Positions 11,701-22,760 of a stretch of 64,000 bases of DNA are shown in pieces. Positions within the stretch are counted from its first letter, which is position 1; every line of letters starts with the position of its first letter. Source of the DNA: Byssothecium circinans (lineage: Eukaryota; Ascomycota; Dothideomycetes; Pleosporales; Massarinaceae). A program made the translations under genes and the position numbers. The notes under the pieces were generated by a model that worked only from the letters and a program-made list of their open reading frames with translations, searched no databases and was not told the DNA's origin. The stretch covers positions 493,685 through 557,684 of the forward strand of contig ML976978.1 of assembly GCA_010015675.1 (NCBI GenBank), given 5' to 3'.

Positions 11701-11853
11701 ACAGGCACGCCCTGGCCGTTTGTACAACGCATACTTTTTTGAACAACAAACCATCTCTCTCGCCATCTTAGTTCCTCCTTCCTACCATCTACAGTACAAC
11801 ACACCAAAATACCCACAACTCGACCGCAAAGACTTCTCTTGCGAGAAAGACTG

Positions 11854-11924
11854 GTATGTCCATGCCTCGATCACTATGGTTCTTGATATAGAGGGGCATC
11901 CTTACTGACCGACCGCGTCCTCAG
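11854..11924 (+). other. Probable 5'-UTR intron of the small gene
   Basis: A 71-nt stretch begins gtatgt, contains a branch-like ctgac/ctgacc near 11906 and ends cctcag. It lies between the TATA box and the ATG at 11990, and its removal leaves a compact leader. Leader introns are common in highly expressed fungal genes. Confidence 0.5.
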
Positions 11925-11989
11925 AATTCCATACCCGCACCACAACAACCCCACCTCAAAACAAACCCTCACACGATACCACCGTCAAC

Positions 11990-12264
11990 ATGGGCGCCGT
12001 CGTATCCTGCGTACGTCACTCTCCTCCTGGCATCACCGCCTCTTGCATCCGCAGCTGCTAACACCCACCCAGATCCAGTCCATCTTCCGCACGATCGGTA
12101 ACGCGATCATGGCGGTTATCAGCGCCATCGGAGCCGCATGCACTGCTGTCATCAACGCCATCGTCTCCCTCTTCGGCATCATTATCAGCTGCCTGACGTG
12201 CGGCCGTGGCGGAGGCCGTCGTCGCCACACAACAACCAGGACGCATCATACTAGTAGAGTCTAG
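11990..12264 (+). CDS. Small hydrophobic protein with acylation-type N-terminus
   Basis: Two exons, 11990-12010 and 12073-12264, give 70 aa. The first exon encodes only MGAVVSC, which fits the N-myristoylation pattern MGxxxS with an adjacent palmitoylatable cysteine. The second exon encodes two hydrophobic/amphipathic helices of Ile/Ala/Val (IGNAIMAVISAIG and VINAIVSLFGIII), then SCLTCG and a basic Gly/Arg/His/Thr tail. The 62-nt intron falls directly after Cys7. I recall similar very short proteins in other Pezizomycotina as conserved hypotheticals; no function is known to me. Membrane association by dual lipidation plus hydrophobic helices is an inference. It is very small, but the spliced leader and promoter elements support a real, strongly expressed gene. 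Confidence 0.75.
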
Positions 12265-12838
12265 TAGGATCCCGCCCGGCATCTTGAGCTGAAATCTTCC
12301 TTCAGCCAGGAGATTGAGGCGGGACCTCGGGATTTGAGCGGCATGCGATTTCGACATCCTTTCGTCTGCTTTTCTGGAGGATTCCCGGGCGACGTCGACA
12401 TTTTTGTACGATTAGCATGCGAGGATTCCCTTTTCTCTTTTCCTTTTGTTTACATGGGGACGGGACGGTGAATGGAATGGGTGGATGAGCGGTGGTGGGG
12501 GTGCATTCTTCAGCATGACGACCGCGATGTATAGATACCCCAATACCCCCTTCGAATGCAATGGGTTCCAACTTCAACTTCGACCTGTTTTCTTTCTGGT
12601 GATCATGTCATTGATGCTCTAAATCTTGGGTATCTCGCATATGCAGCTACAGCTTACTGTTACAGACGACCCCGCCGCACGCTATACCTAGCTCCCGTCC
12701 AACGGTCGCCACCTATTGGGCGTCGCAGGCCTTGCATGGCCAACGAAGGATGCAGCGGTCCCCTTCGCTCTCTATCTCCCCTGCTTTACAAGAGTCGATC
12801 TGATCAGGGTCAAAAAACGATGCCTCCCTACCTCGTGT
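12265..12838. other. Intergenic between convergent genes
   Basis: This is the shared 3' side of the small gene (+) and the thioesterase-like gene (-). Frames at 12302..12577 (-) and 12556..12891 (+) have no domain. No terminator motif stands out. Confidence 0.45.
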
Positions 12839-13883
12839 TCATCCAGCTACGGGATACGTCCCCTTTGCCCTTACGAGCAAGTCTCCATTGACATCCTCCA
12901 ATGTGCCTACGATCTCCACGGTCTCCTTCGCCTCACCAGGCTGTGCCTTCTTCGTCATATCCTTCCACGACGGCAACCAGGACCACTTTGCAGCTTTGGG
13001 TTCCGGCGGAGGTTCGATCTGCGGCATCTTCGGTTCAGTAAACGAAGCACGAATGATGTAAAAACTACCATTCCGCGTCTTCTTTGCATATGTCATGCTC
13101 AAGGAAGTCGGCTCAGCAATGGTATCTTGAGTCATTGTCAGCAAGCCATCTTTCCCACCCTTAGGATGGAACAACAAGAAGCTCACCAATGGAGACACCC
13201 GGCCCAGCGACCATCCTCGCCATGCAGTCTTGAAAAATAGTCGCTATAGCACCACCATGCGCAAGGCCAGGCCATCCACTCAAACTCTTCCCTATCCACA
13301 CTACAGCCACCAATTCCCCCGTCTCTGCATTCATAAATGCTCTTTGGACGCCTAGACCTCTTGTTCCCGCCATGCTTTGGAAGGTAGCTGTTCGTGTCCT
13401 GTACCCCCAGTCATCTTTCGACTCTGTGATGTTGTTCTTGATGTCCAGCTCTATCCAGGCTTTCTGCTCTGCTTCTGCTTCTGAGGATTGTTGACTCGTG
13501 GGAGTTGCAGGAGGTGATCCAGAGTCTGTGGTTGGATCGGTTTGACGGGGTCGGCTTTGCGATCGCATGTACTTTACGATGTCGAGGTCTTCGATTTCTT
13601 TCGTGCAGGCTTTCAGGTAGAGCTCGTCTTCTTGTGTGCCTGGGGCGGGCCAGGGACTCGCTCCGACGAAGTCCTTGACGATGAAGCCTAGACCTAATCC
13701 CCCTGCGAACACGAGGCCGTACCATATGCGTGCGGCGCGGAAGCGGCGTGGTTTCGAGGGTGCGGGTGCGGGTGTGGCCGTGGGTTGGGCAGGGGTCTGC
13801 GCGAGTCGGCGGGTGTTACGTTGGATGGCATGGCGATATAGGGAAGAGAGCGACGGAATAGGTATAGGTCGTAGGCGGTTCAT
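12839..13883 (-). CDS. Membrane-anchored hotdog thioesterase-like protein
   Basis: Exons 13883-13187 and 13125-12839 (minus) give 327 aa; the intron 13126-13186 is GT-AG. The start is the ATG at 13883, since the open frame upstream begins only with GTG. The N-terminus is Arg/Ser/Thr-rich and Pro-rich, suggesting mitochondrial import, followed by a membrane segment (IWYGLVFAGGLGLGFIV). The C-terminal half is a hotdog-fold domain of the PaaI/THEM4 type. It includes WPGLAHGGAIATIFQDCM with the conserved HGG at the start of the central helix, and after the splice EPTSLSMTYAKKTRNGSFYI. The likely role is hydrolysis of an acyl-CoA in mitochondria; substrate unknown. The Ser/Thr/Gln-rich insert ahead of the hotdog domain is unconserved linker. 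Confidence 0.8.
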
Positions 13884-14128
13884 GATGGGCGAACGCACCG
13901 CACCGAGAGGATGGGTGAGGAGATGTTTAAAAAAGAGTTGGGACGGTTCGGAGATCTACATTATACCGCGGCTTTGAAGGCTTGGCGGAGACGTACACCT
14001 CGTCCATTGCGTTTGTGCTGCTATATCTACAGACCGAGCTCTTCTTCTATTCATACAATCATCATGACACCTTTTTGATACCAGATATTACATAGAGTGC
14101 GGTATGGAAGTGTAGATGGCTATGCCGC

Positions 14129-14631
14129 TCACTGCAGGTAATCCGAGTCCGTGAAGGGCATCTTATTCCACCCATCGAACTGCACAATCTCCAGCTCGTT
14201 CAACTTCACATTCCTAAACATTCGTACCTGCCATCTAATCAGCCATCTCTCTCTAACCATGCCCACCATCAACAACTCACGTTAACAGCCATCAAATCCG
14301 GTTCCTCCCCCCTTTCCTTCATCCTCGGATCAAACAAAACCGCACTCCCGCACCTCCCGCAAAACCGATGCAGATTCCTCTTCGGCCCAAAGGAATACGT
14401 CTTGAGCGCTTCTTCACCGCTCTTCATGACGACGTGCTTGCGCAACGGATACACGAGCAAGTACGCGTTCCGCGAGCAGATGGAGCAGTTGCACTCGACG
14501 ACTTTCTGCTCGCCTAGAGGCGGCGAGAGCGTTACTGCGTACTGGACGGTTCCGCAGTGGCAGAGTGCGTCGTATGTTTGTGCGTTTGATGGGTCGAAGG
14601 TTTGGGGAGGGGGAGTGTCGTTGTTACTCAT
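14129..14631 (-). CDS. GFA/CENP-V-type zinc protein
   Basis: Exons 14631-14281 and 14227-14129 (minus) give 149 aa; the 53-nt intron is GT-AG. The protein shows the zinc ligands of the glutathione-dependent formaldehyde-activating (Gfa, PF04828) family: C24-x-C26, C47-x-C49-x2-C52 and C91-x2-C94 (CNCSIC and FCGRCGSAV). Gfa itself was described as binding glutathione and formaldehyde, but most fungal relatives have no demonstrated activity. Length and motif spacing match the family. The second exon (VRMFRNVKLNELEIVQFDGW...) fits the usual C-terminal strand. It is divergent from nothing nearby; the long empty region lies upstream. Confidence 0.85.
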
Positions 14632-15780
14632 TGTCTTAAGGGATGGGACGTTTGGAGTATGGTGTCAGTATTTGGGACCGGGAATGGGGCGGGTGGGATC
14701 GAGGTGTAGGATTCGTGGCACGTAGAGTTAGGTGAGTTTGGTTCTTTTAGCGGGATATTTGCGGGTTGATATAGGGTGTCGATTAGGTGAGGCGGCCAGC
14801 CTCATGATATTGGGATGATGACGAGGCGAGTATCAAATAATTACGAGGATCAGTCGGAAGGGTCTTGGCTGCATGGTCTGTTTTCTTACATACAGCATGG
14901 TTGCTGGTTTGTCTCCGACAGCCGACTTTGACCCATCCTATTCCACGCTTCCAGTTTTACCTACGACGATTGCCCGGAAGGTTGTCGGTGGTACCGGGCA
15001 GTAGAATACCGGTAGGTGCTCCCCGACCAAACCGCTCGTTGCTCATGTACCTGAGTTAGTCTCAACCAATCATGACCATTTTCTGGAAGAGCTCAAGTCG
15101 ATGCAGTACCGGGGCAGAGGGAATTGCAATACTCTACCTCGAGCAGAGTTGGGAAAGCGTTGCTAGACTTTCGATATATGACTGTGGCACTTCGCGGGTC
15201 TGTAAGCGCTATTGATGAGGTCACTGAAGGCACTGGGAGACCAAGCTCACCTACAGATGACTCGAGCCGCCATCGTTCTCCAACATAATGCTCCTACCCT
15301 AAGATACCTCAAACAAGCGTCTAGCACACCACAGTCCCCACAAGTCCGATCCCGCACCCTGACCACCTCACCGACCAAGCAACCCCAAATAAACCCCAAA
15401 CAACCCCCCAAACTGAAAAAGAAAAGAAAAGCAAAAAAAAAAGCAAAGACCCAACCCACCACCTCGTACCGCACACCACCCAACCTAACCCCAAATCTCC
15501 CCTCAGCGAAACGCATGTTCCACCGCTTTCGAACCCGTTGCGTAGCACCCATCCCCCCAGCGATCCTGTACCTAGAGTGCCTACCCTTCCACCAGCCGAT
15601 CCCGTCCCACATCGCACCACCATCGCATCGCGCCATCCGCATGCCCAAAATACCATGCCACTTTTCCCACCCACAGCCCACTACCTCGGGTCTCCAGCTC
15701 GTTCACCTCCGTCTTACAGAGACACTGTGTGCGACCTGCTTCAACCGGGCTCTCCGACTGGTGTCTCACTTTTGTGTCTC
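14632..15780. other. Gene-poor DNA upstream of the GFA gene
   Basis: It contains the GFA promoter, then C/A-rich DNA with an A-rich patch at about 15412-15446. The frame 15212..15832 (+) encodes a Pro/Thr/Lys-rich low-complexity peptide overlapped by two antisense frames; I do not accept it as a gene. Confidence 0.4.
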
Positions 15781-15786
15781 TCTCTC

Positions 15787-15812
15787 TGTGTGTGTGTGTG
15801 TGTGTGTGTGTG
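15787..15812. repeat. (TG)13 microsatellite
   Basis: An uninterrupted TG dinucleotide array follows a short TC tract at 15781-15786. It is likely length-polymorphic between strains. Confidence 0.95.
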
Positions 15813-16680
15813 TTTCTTTTGTGGAAGATTGAGCGCGTTCCCGGGGGGCCGGGTGGGGTGTTGTACTGACGTTGAAACCTGTGGCGGCGTTGCGAGCGGG
15901 GGATGGCCTGGTGCGGGTGCGAAGGGTCGCTGGATGTGGGTTTGGTGGCGGCGTGGGCGCTTAGGTGTGAGATCTGGGAGAGACGGACAGGGAGGTTGGG
16001 AGATGGGAGATGGCATGTGAGATGAGGTTGGGGAGGGAGGGAGGGGGGAGGATTGTTTTCGTTTGGCTGATTAGGAATCCACTGGACAAGACAGTGGGGA
16101 AGTGAATATGTGGCTTAGTCATACCCCTTTGTTGCCGGTGGCACTGCCTTGAAAATAACAGCGGTCTTGCGGAACTGCGACTGTGCTTTGTGGGGTTGCC
16201 ATGCGTTCACTTGAGGATGAAGCTGTTAGTGACGGCAAGTTTGTAGTTCATCCTAGGCGAATTAAACTTGTCTAATACATGCGTGTTTTGGGAGAGATGT
16301 GTGTTTTACTTCCTCACTGTCTTATCGACAGTTGTGAGCAAAGACCTTGCAAGGTCTTGAACTTTGCTTCAAACTCTTGCTCTCCAACATGCTCAAGGTA
16401 TAAAGGCTCTTAATTAAAACTGCACTTGATTCCATATCAAAACCCATCATATCTTGACTTCCCCAAAGCCACCAACGCGTCGACATCCACTATGAAGTCC
16501 GAGAATACCAATACTTCCACCAGCATTGAAAGCTCTGTAGGTTCCAACTCTTCGTGAGCTCACGACATGTCGAGCCATTCATCCTCGAACTCTCGCTCTC
16601 CGTGTTGAGGCAGCGAAAAGGCTCAACGCCCCGAAGACGACATAGACGCCGTTCCATTCGTTTTAATTCGCATTTATGGA
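15813..16680. other. Gene-poor DNA
   Basis: G-rich from 15840 to 16060, then AT-richer DNA. A short frame from the ATG at 16491 reads MKSENTNTSTSIESSVGSNSS and stops, and could be a leader exon, but no continuation was found. Confidence 0.35.
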
Positions 16681-16900
16681 AGTTGAATATACCTCTTTTC
16701 TTCTTCGTCTTCTTCTTCTTATTTGTCATCATAGTCTTCTCCTTCTTCCTCATCCTCTTCTACTTCGTCGTCATCGCTGTTGGAGGAGAGGAGCCGATGG
16801 AAAAAGAGGTAGGAAAGGTGGGGGGAAGGAGGGGAGAAAGGCAGAGAAGAAGACGACGACGATGGTGATAAGGAGGACGAAGAAGAAAGACATGCCCAAC
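16681..16900. repeat. Polypyrimidine tract followed by polypurine tract
   Basis: About 80 bp of CTT/TTC-rich pyrimidine (16695-16775) is followed by about 110 bp of GA/GAAG-rich purine (16783-16895). The two tracts are imperfectly complementary and could fold back. The translated frames across it are Phe/Leu- or Lys/Arg-only low complexity and are not accepted as genes. Confidence 0.7.
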
Positions 16901-19900
16901 TTCCATAGACGCGGATGAAAGATGAATGGAACCGAGGGGATTTTGAACAGCGATCCGGAAAGATGCCAGTCTAAGGCGTCTGCGATCTCTATATCGTGGG
17001 TCTATTTTCCGAGCCCTAGATAAGGCAGTGTTAAGTTTACTATGTATAGTTGCCAAAGAAACTATTTGCTTAGCAAAACATTCAAGTGACATGTATATCA
17101 AGTTCGCTATCTTCATGATGCGAGTTCAGCATCACTGCCATGGCGAATAGTTTATGATTTATCAGATAATTTAATCTAATCTACAGTCCGTTTGGTAACA
17201 TGTATCTATGTATGCATCGAGATCAGGGACCGTGTACAGCGTTCTCTTTGTATCGTCAGCGCCTTTTCAATACAAGGTTTATTAAGTTGTGGCAGTTGTG
17301 CGGGACAACGAACAGCGCCCACCTCCCTCCCCACCACGTCCCTCTCCTCTCTGCGCGGAAGGGATTGGAAAACGAAAGACTTCTTCTTACACATGCTGTT
17401 GAAGACTGCGGATAGTTATGAGAAATAATTATATGAGCTCGTGTGGCTACCGTGCTCCTTCGATTACAGGCCGCAGGTTCGGCGGGCTTTCGAGAAGAGA
17501 GAAGTATTGTCAGGCCATGGTTCACATGGCCAGGGAGATAAGAATATACAGCAGAGAGATGAAGGACATGGAGTGACACAGGGAAGAAGTTGTGCAAGGA
17601 AGAAGGGTAATGATGGTAAGGAGTTGGAGAGTGTGAAAGAAAGTTTGCTGTGGGAGTTGAAGTGGATAGTGCACGAACTTCACTGGGTGGAAGTAAAAAC
17701 AGTGATGGCTATTCTTTCTTGTGTGTTTGCCTGAATAAAGCGTCTCAATATCTTTCTTGTGAGGATCGTGTTGATGTAGTAGGGGAGGATTAAGCTGCTC
17801 TAGATATCTTGATTGGGCGTCGCTTTTATGAGAAGTTTGGAGAGAGGTTGGTGCTGCCATTTTCTTCCATGGCCTGTAAATGGAACAGGCCGATCCTTTA
17901 GTGATGAACCAGGCTTGAAAGACTTTAATGTTGCATTATGTGCAGCAAAAAACACGCCAGAAACTAGAGAAGCGAAACTACCTCTATCGCCGAAGCAATT
18001 CATGGCCGTCACACAAGCAACAAAGTAAGCGCATATCAAGACTCCTTCCATCAGATTCCTCGAGAAGAGGGATGCACATTGTAATGACATTATCGATCGT
18101 ATTCGCTATTCTCGTCACTCTCAATGACTGACAAACCTCATCCTCAAAGATCGGGTGACCTTCGCCTAACCCAACCGGCAGCTACTGTAGCATGCATGTG
18201 CTGGCTGAGAGGCGAAACGGAAACGTTCACCGAGCGGTGTGTTCTCATGTAATACGATGAGTGATACTGTACGCCCGCTAGGCCAACAGCATATCTCGGC
18301 TAGATCGTAAGATCTTGTGACACGGCTTATCATGAGTTGGACTGTCATGGTTCTTGGAGAGCGGCGTAATGATAGTCGTCGAGGGTAGAGGAATTGTGAT
18401 GGAGGTTGTGAGACGGTTGAGTAATCCGCATGCATAGGATGTTTAAGTACGTTACCGCATGTGCTGTTTGGTGGCGAGTTGTTTCGAATCAGGTTCGGAT
18501 GAGGTATGGCTTGGTGCTGCAATGGAAGAGTTGTGAGTTATTGAGGCAGACTTCGATGTGTGGAGCGTGGGCATGAACGTATAAACGGTGTAATCACTGA
18601 ATATAGACGGCGTACTCGCGAAAACCAGTCGAATCGGTCCATCACCCTGAAAAATACGATAGTTGGATACACGTTCCTACGCCCGGCTTCTCGCACTGTA
18701 GCAACGTTGGTGGTAAAGCCCACGACGGAAATCAAGCAAGTTCTAATAGTGCACACCTTCATGTTGCCCGTCCCATACCATTCTCCGGAAAGCCAACCTA
18801 CTGACCGACTGTCTGAGGTGAGAGCAGGATGGAAGCTCTCCTTTGTAGCCAGTACGGATTTCCAACCGACAAGCGCCCCCTTTGAGAGAGGAAGCGGCGA
18901 TAAATGGGCCCCGAGTGCAACGATTATGTCAGACGGAAAAAGTATGTAATGCGAGACAGCAAAGAGAGTGCTGATAGTGTCCAGGGATACACGTGGGTCT
19001 GTAAGCCGTCAGCAACAAGCTTCCGCCATGACGAGCGTCGAGAAGGGGGCCATGGTTACGATAAAGCGCGTGCAAGGCGAAGGTTGTGGGTAGTGTTGGG
19101 CTCGCATGTTTGAGAGGCGGGCGGCAATTGCTCTCGATACGACATCCGTTCTTTAAAAAGCAAAGGATGTATTTCCAGCATCTGTCATTTTATTAATGGA
19201 TTGTTTTCCTATTCGAGCTCTTAGTGCAGTAGGAGCATGAAGTGCTCGAGAGCTGAGCTAGCTAGAGCTGCTTCCGGGAAGCATAATCGCCCACGCTCAG
19301 TGAGTTATTCAAGCATGAGAACAAAGTCGAGCTTGTGAAAACCAACTGGTCGAGCTTCTTAGAGTTGGAGTTCGGAAGAGGCAAGCTGCCTGCAATCGTC
19401 AGCCTGTCGCAAGGCTCATGTGAGGGCCAGATGTGATTCGCGGAAACGCTCAGCATCTGCAGCATCAAGTGTGGTCGAGGCAGGTGGTCAGTGACTAATG
19501 AACCGTTGAAAATGATTCCATATGCTCAAGATGGTGTACTGGTCCAGCCTAGAGCCGGCCTTGCGTGTGCAAGATACCAACCACTAGAAGCGACGCGTCG
19601 TAATTTACAAGCTTCGGCGGTAAAGCGTAAGGATGCTGATGAACCAGAACCATGGCGCGCCAGATCTTGGATCCATGGTGCCCTATTTTCGGCGCAATTT
19701 GCGGAGTTTTGCGTGACTGATATCTGCGAGAAGGCATAGCGTACGGGACCCGGTTGCGGAAGGCGAGCGGATTGGCTCAATTTCCTCTAAAGTCAGGTCA
19801 TTCAGCAGCTTCCTGCTCACTAGTAGCGAATAATAGAGCCGTTCCGTGCTCCAAGAGAGCATATATTCTAGCAAGCGGTGAGACTGGCTACGCCAACCGG

Positions 19901-22760
19901 AAGATTACCTGATGCTTGCAGCCTCTTTGGGCTCATCGAAAAAGAGTGAACCGCGCGCGCAATCGAAGCGAATGGACACGACATGAATCCGTTTCTCGTA
20001 AAAAGCACATGCTAGGTGATGGGCTCCTTGGCCCCCCGCAGCTGAGGGAAGCCGAAACTACCCTCTCCACTAAGCAAGCCAATTCCATCGAGACACTTGA
20101 TGAAGCTGGGCAGACCCTGTGCTAATCATCCAGGATTTGCGCGATCCAGCGAGGGGCTGGCTTGAAGTGTGTCCAGTCTGGCGGACACGATAACTGGCGA
20201 CCGCCGAATCAGGAAACCATCGCCAGGCCGATTGTTGAAGATCAATGATGGGATGCCGAAGAGAGTTTGAGACCGTCTCCCCAAGTTGCGAATACAGGTA
20301 CCTGAACGCATTTCCAGCGCTGGCACAAACGGAGCGAAGCTTCTTTGACGCTGCGCGACGCTTGTGCTTCTCTGTGCTTTTGAAGGGTTATTTTGAGACA
20401 TGAGAATTTGCAAGCGGGAGAAGCCGCTTGGGACTGGAAGGAGATGGGGATGCTGCTGCATGGAGTATTAATTGGCGTCTTTTGAGAGTAATTCCCCGCA
20501 ATGTCTATCACTGTTCCGAGTCATTGGAACGAAAATGAAAGCAAAGTCCAATCAGAAATATGGCCGGCGCGTCTCGTCGGGCCAGAGCCACAGAGCTTCA
20601 GTGCCGAGCCGAAATGAGAGTGCTGGTCAGGACGCTATGAAGCTGTGGGCCACAGCAGCCCAACGCGCGCCGATGCAAGCTGTCGCTTTTAAGCACACTC
20701 CAGGGTTTGGCGAGTTGATGAGGACGACTATTGATTCGATGAAGATGCCTGTTAAAGTGTCTTCCGAGATAAAAGCTGCATGGCTAGGACGTGGGGTGCG
20801 TCAAGGTCATTTCATTACGACACCTCGTTCGTAGCGCGGGGAATCGAGACATTGCGGTGTCTCCTCAAACGAAGTGTATCGGTAGCCAGAGGGGGTAGCG
20901 CTCAGGAGCAACGGGAAGGCCATCCTAAGGCTGTCCACAAAGGCTGGACGTTTCGATAGCCACAAGCTTGAGGGGATGGACCGATATTGGCTTTCGGAGG
21001 ACATCCGGACGCCTGGGCGATGGAGGCTTTCACAACGTGCGGGAAAGGAGGGCTTGATGGATGGATGCGACTCACGCGAGGACTTGCATGCTCATCGCAG
21101 TCCCAACATTGCGGTCGGAGGCGTACATCGGCTCGAAGATCAGAGGGGGCGTGATCCATGCCAGGAATTAAGTTGTGCGGCGCCATGTGACAGGGGGTTG
21201 CGGCAACCCGAACTGAAGCCACGGGCGCCATGGCGATGTCGATGAAGGGATGCTTGTGCCAAGGCAGGATTTGGGCACGTGCAGGCGGGGAAGCTGGCGG
21301 CCTGGGCATCTGGAGCACTCAAGTCTCAAGTGCTTCCAGTTCAGCATCCAAGGATGTAAGCACTGTATGCACGGAGACGGAAGCCGTAAAGTAGGTGCGA
21401 AAGCGAAGGTCGGCCCAATTACGCGCAGAGAGCGCAGGGAGAATGAGTCGTTGGGTTAGTTTCGCGTGGAATCCGGCAGAGGGGACGCTGGAGGATTGCA
21501 TGCATGGCCACGCTACCTACTGTAAGCTAAGTAAGTTTATGCATGGCTGCACCCAAGTCTTCAGTCATCTCATTCTCTGCCTCAACCTGCAGGCTTCGGC
21601 TTCCCAAGGTTCGACGCGTACGTCCCACGGCGCTGACTGACAGGCTCGCTAAGACAGAAGGCCTATCTGGCCCTATCATTGAGTGTCGCCAGCTGCAGAC
21701 GTCTGGACGTCTGTGGACGCAGCTGTGACACGGGACTCGAACGCAAAGTCCTTCATCTCAAGAGAGTTGGCACTGTAGGTATCCGGACAGTATGAAGGAT
21801 TGTGTGCGATGCCTTGGGGGTTCCAGGTGGTACCGGATCATGCCTTGGCATACCAAAGGCACCTGGGTATATGCTGCGACTGTGTGAACCAGCGCGCCAC
21901 GCTGGGGCGAGTTTTGATCGCAATAGAAAAGGGCCGAGAACAAGCACTCAAGCACTCAAGCCCCGGGGCCCTGGAGTGCAGCAACCACGTGGAGATCTAC
22001 CTGCCAATGCGTGTGACCAGTTGACAGCCCCATGTATTCGCCAGCGGTACGGACAGTGAGATGAGATTATATTAGTAGACGACACACCATCCGCTCTGGG
22101 ACGACACGTGCAACTGCAATAAATCGAAGCTAAAAATAAGTCGATTGCAAAGGCTTCAGACTCGGATCAGAGTCCACAATCCAGCGGTCCGGAGCCAATC
22201 ACCACGCGCGATGCACAGTCAGACGAGGTACGTACCAGTTCTGGACGAGAAACGTAGGTACCTGCGGCTAGCTGGGGGCCAGAAGGCAGGTTGTCGGGAC
22301 CAGCTCGTCGCCGGTACCACTCGTCGCTGGTACAGTATGGTACCCTGTGCACATGCTGCTACCGTAGCCGGCGCTCAAGTTTCAACTTCGCTTGCTTTCC
22401 GATGATGTCGATGTTGTGATAGTCGTCATCCTGGACAGCTGTCGATCGCTGTCTTGTCTTTGTCTCCAGAACAGCCTCCCGCTTGGAACGGACCATGCTA
22501 GCGCGCCCGGCGACCAGAGCGAGCGGCCTTGTCATCAGCTGGAACTCCAGAAGCACGGTCGTGGACTGGTCGCCGAGCATAGACGGCAGGGATGCGCGGA
22601 GCTAGAAGTCTTTGTTCAGACATAAGAAGGGATGGGAGATGGTAATTCACCATGGAGTATGGAGTCACTGGAACTATAGTCACTGAAGCATGCTGCGACA
22701 AGTCGGTCATCGCCACCGCCAGCATCGTACATCTTCCCCCTTCCGCAGCCTGACAGTGAC
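16901..22760. other. Gene desert of about 5.9 kb
   Basis: I see no frame with a domain, signal peptide or consistent splice pattern on either strand. The composition is not strikingly AT-rich, so heavy RIP decay is not obvious. Local structures include a hairpin-like CAGACGTC/GACGTCTG pair at 21696-21713 and several GGTAC-containing palindromes between 22226 and 22345. The region may be regulatory DNA or carry non-coding transcripts for the regulator downstream. Confidence 0.4.

Noticed and set aside
11137..11766. 209-codon minus-strand frame upstream of the small gene
   Set aside because: It overlaps plus-strand frames and the CRE/TATA promoter region, has low-complexity His/Ser/Arg composition and no domain.
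15212..15832. 206-codon plus frame with Lys/Pro-rich product
   Set aside because: The product is translated microsatellite and A-rich sequence (ends in alternating Val-Cys from the TG array), and two antisense frames cover it.
21696..21713. Hairpin CAGACGTC/GACGTCTG as a regulatory palindrome
   Set aside because: Eight-base arms are expected by chance over 10 kb of non-coding DNA, and no gene lies close by.
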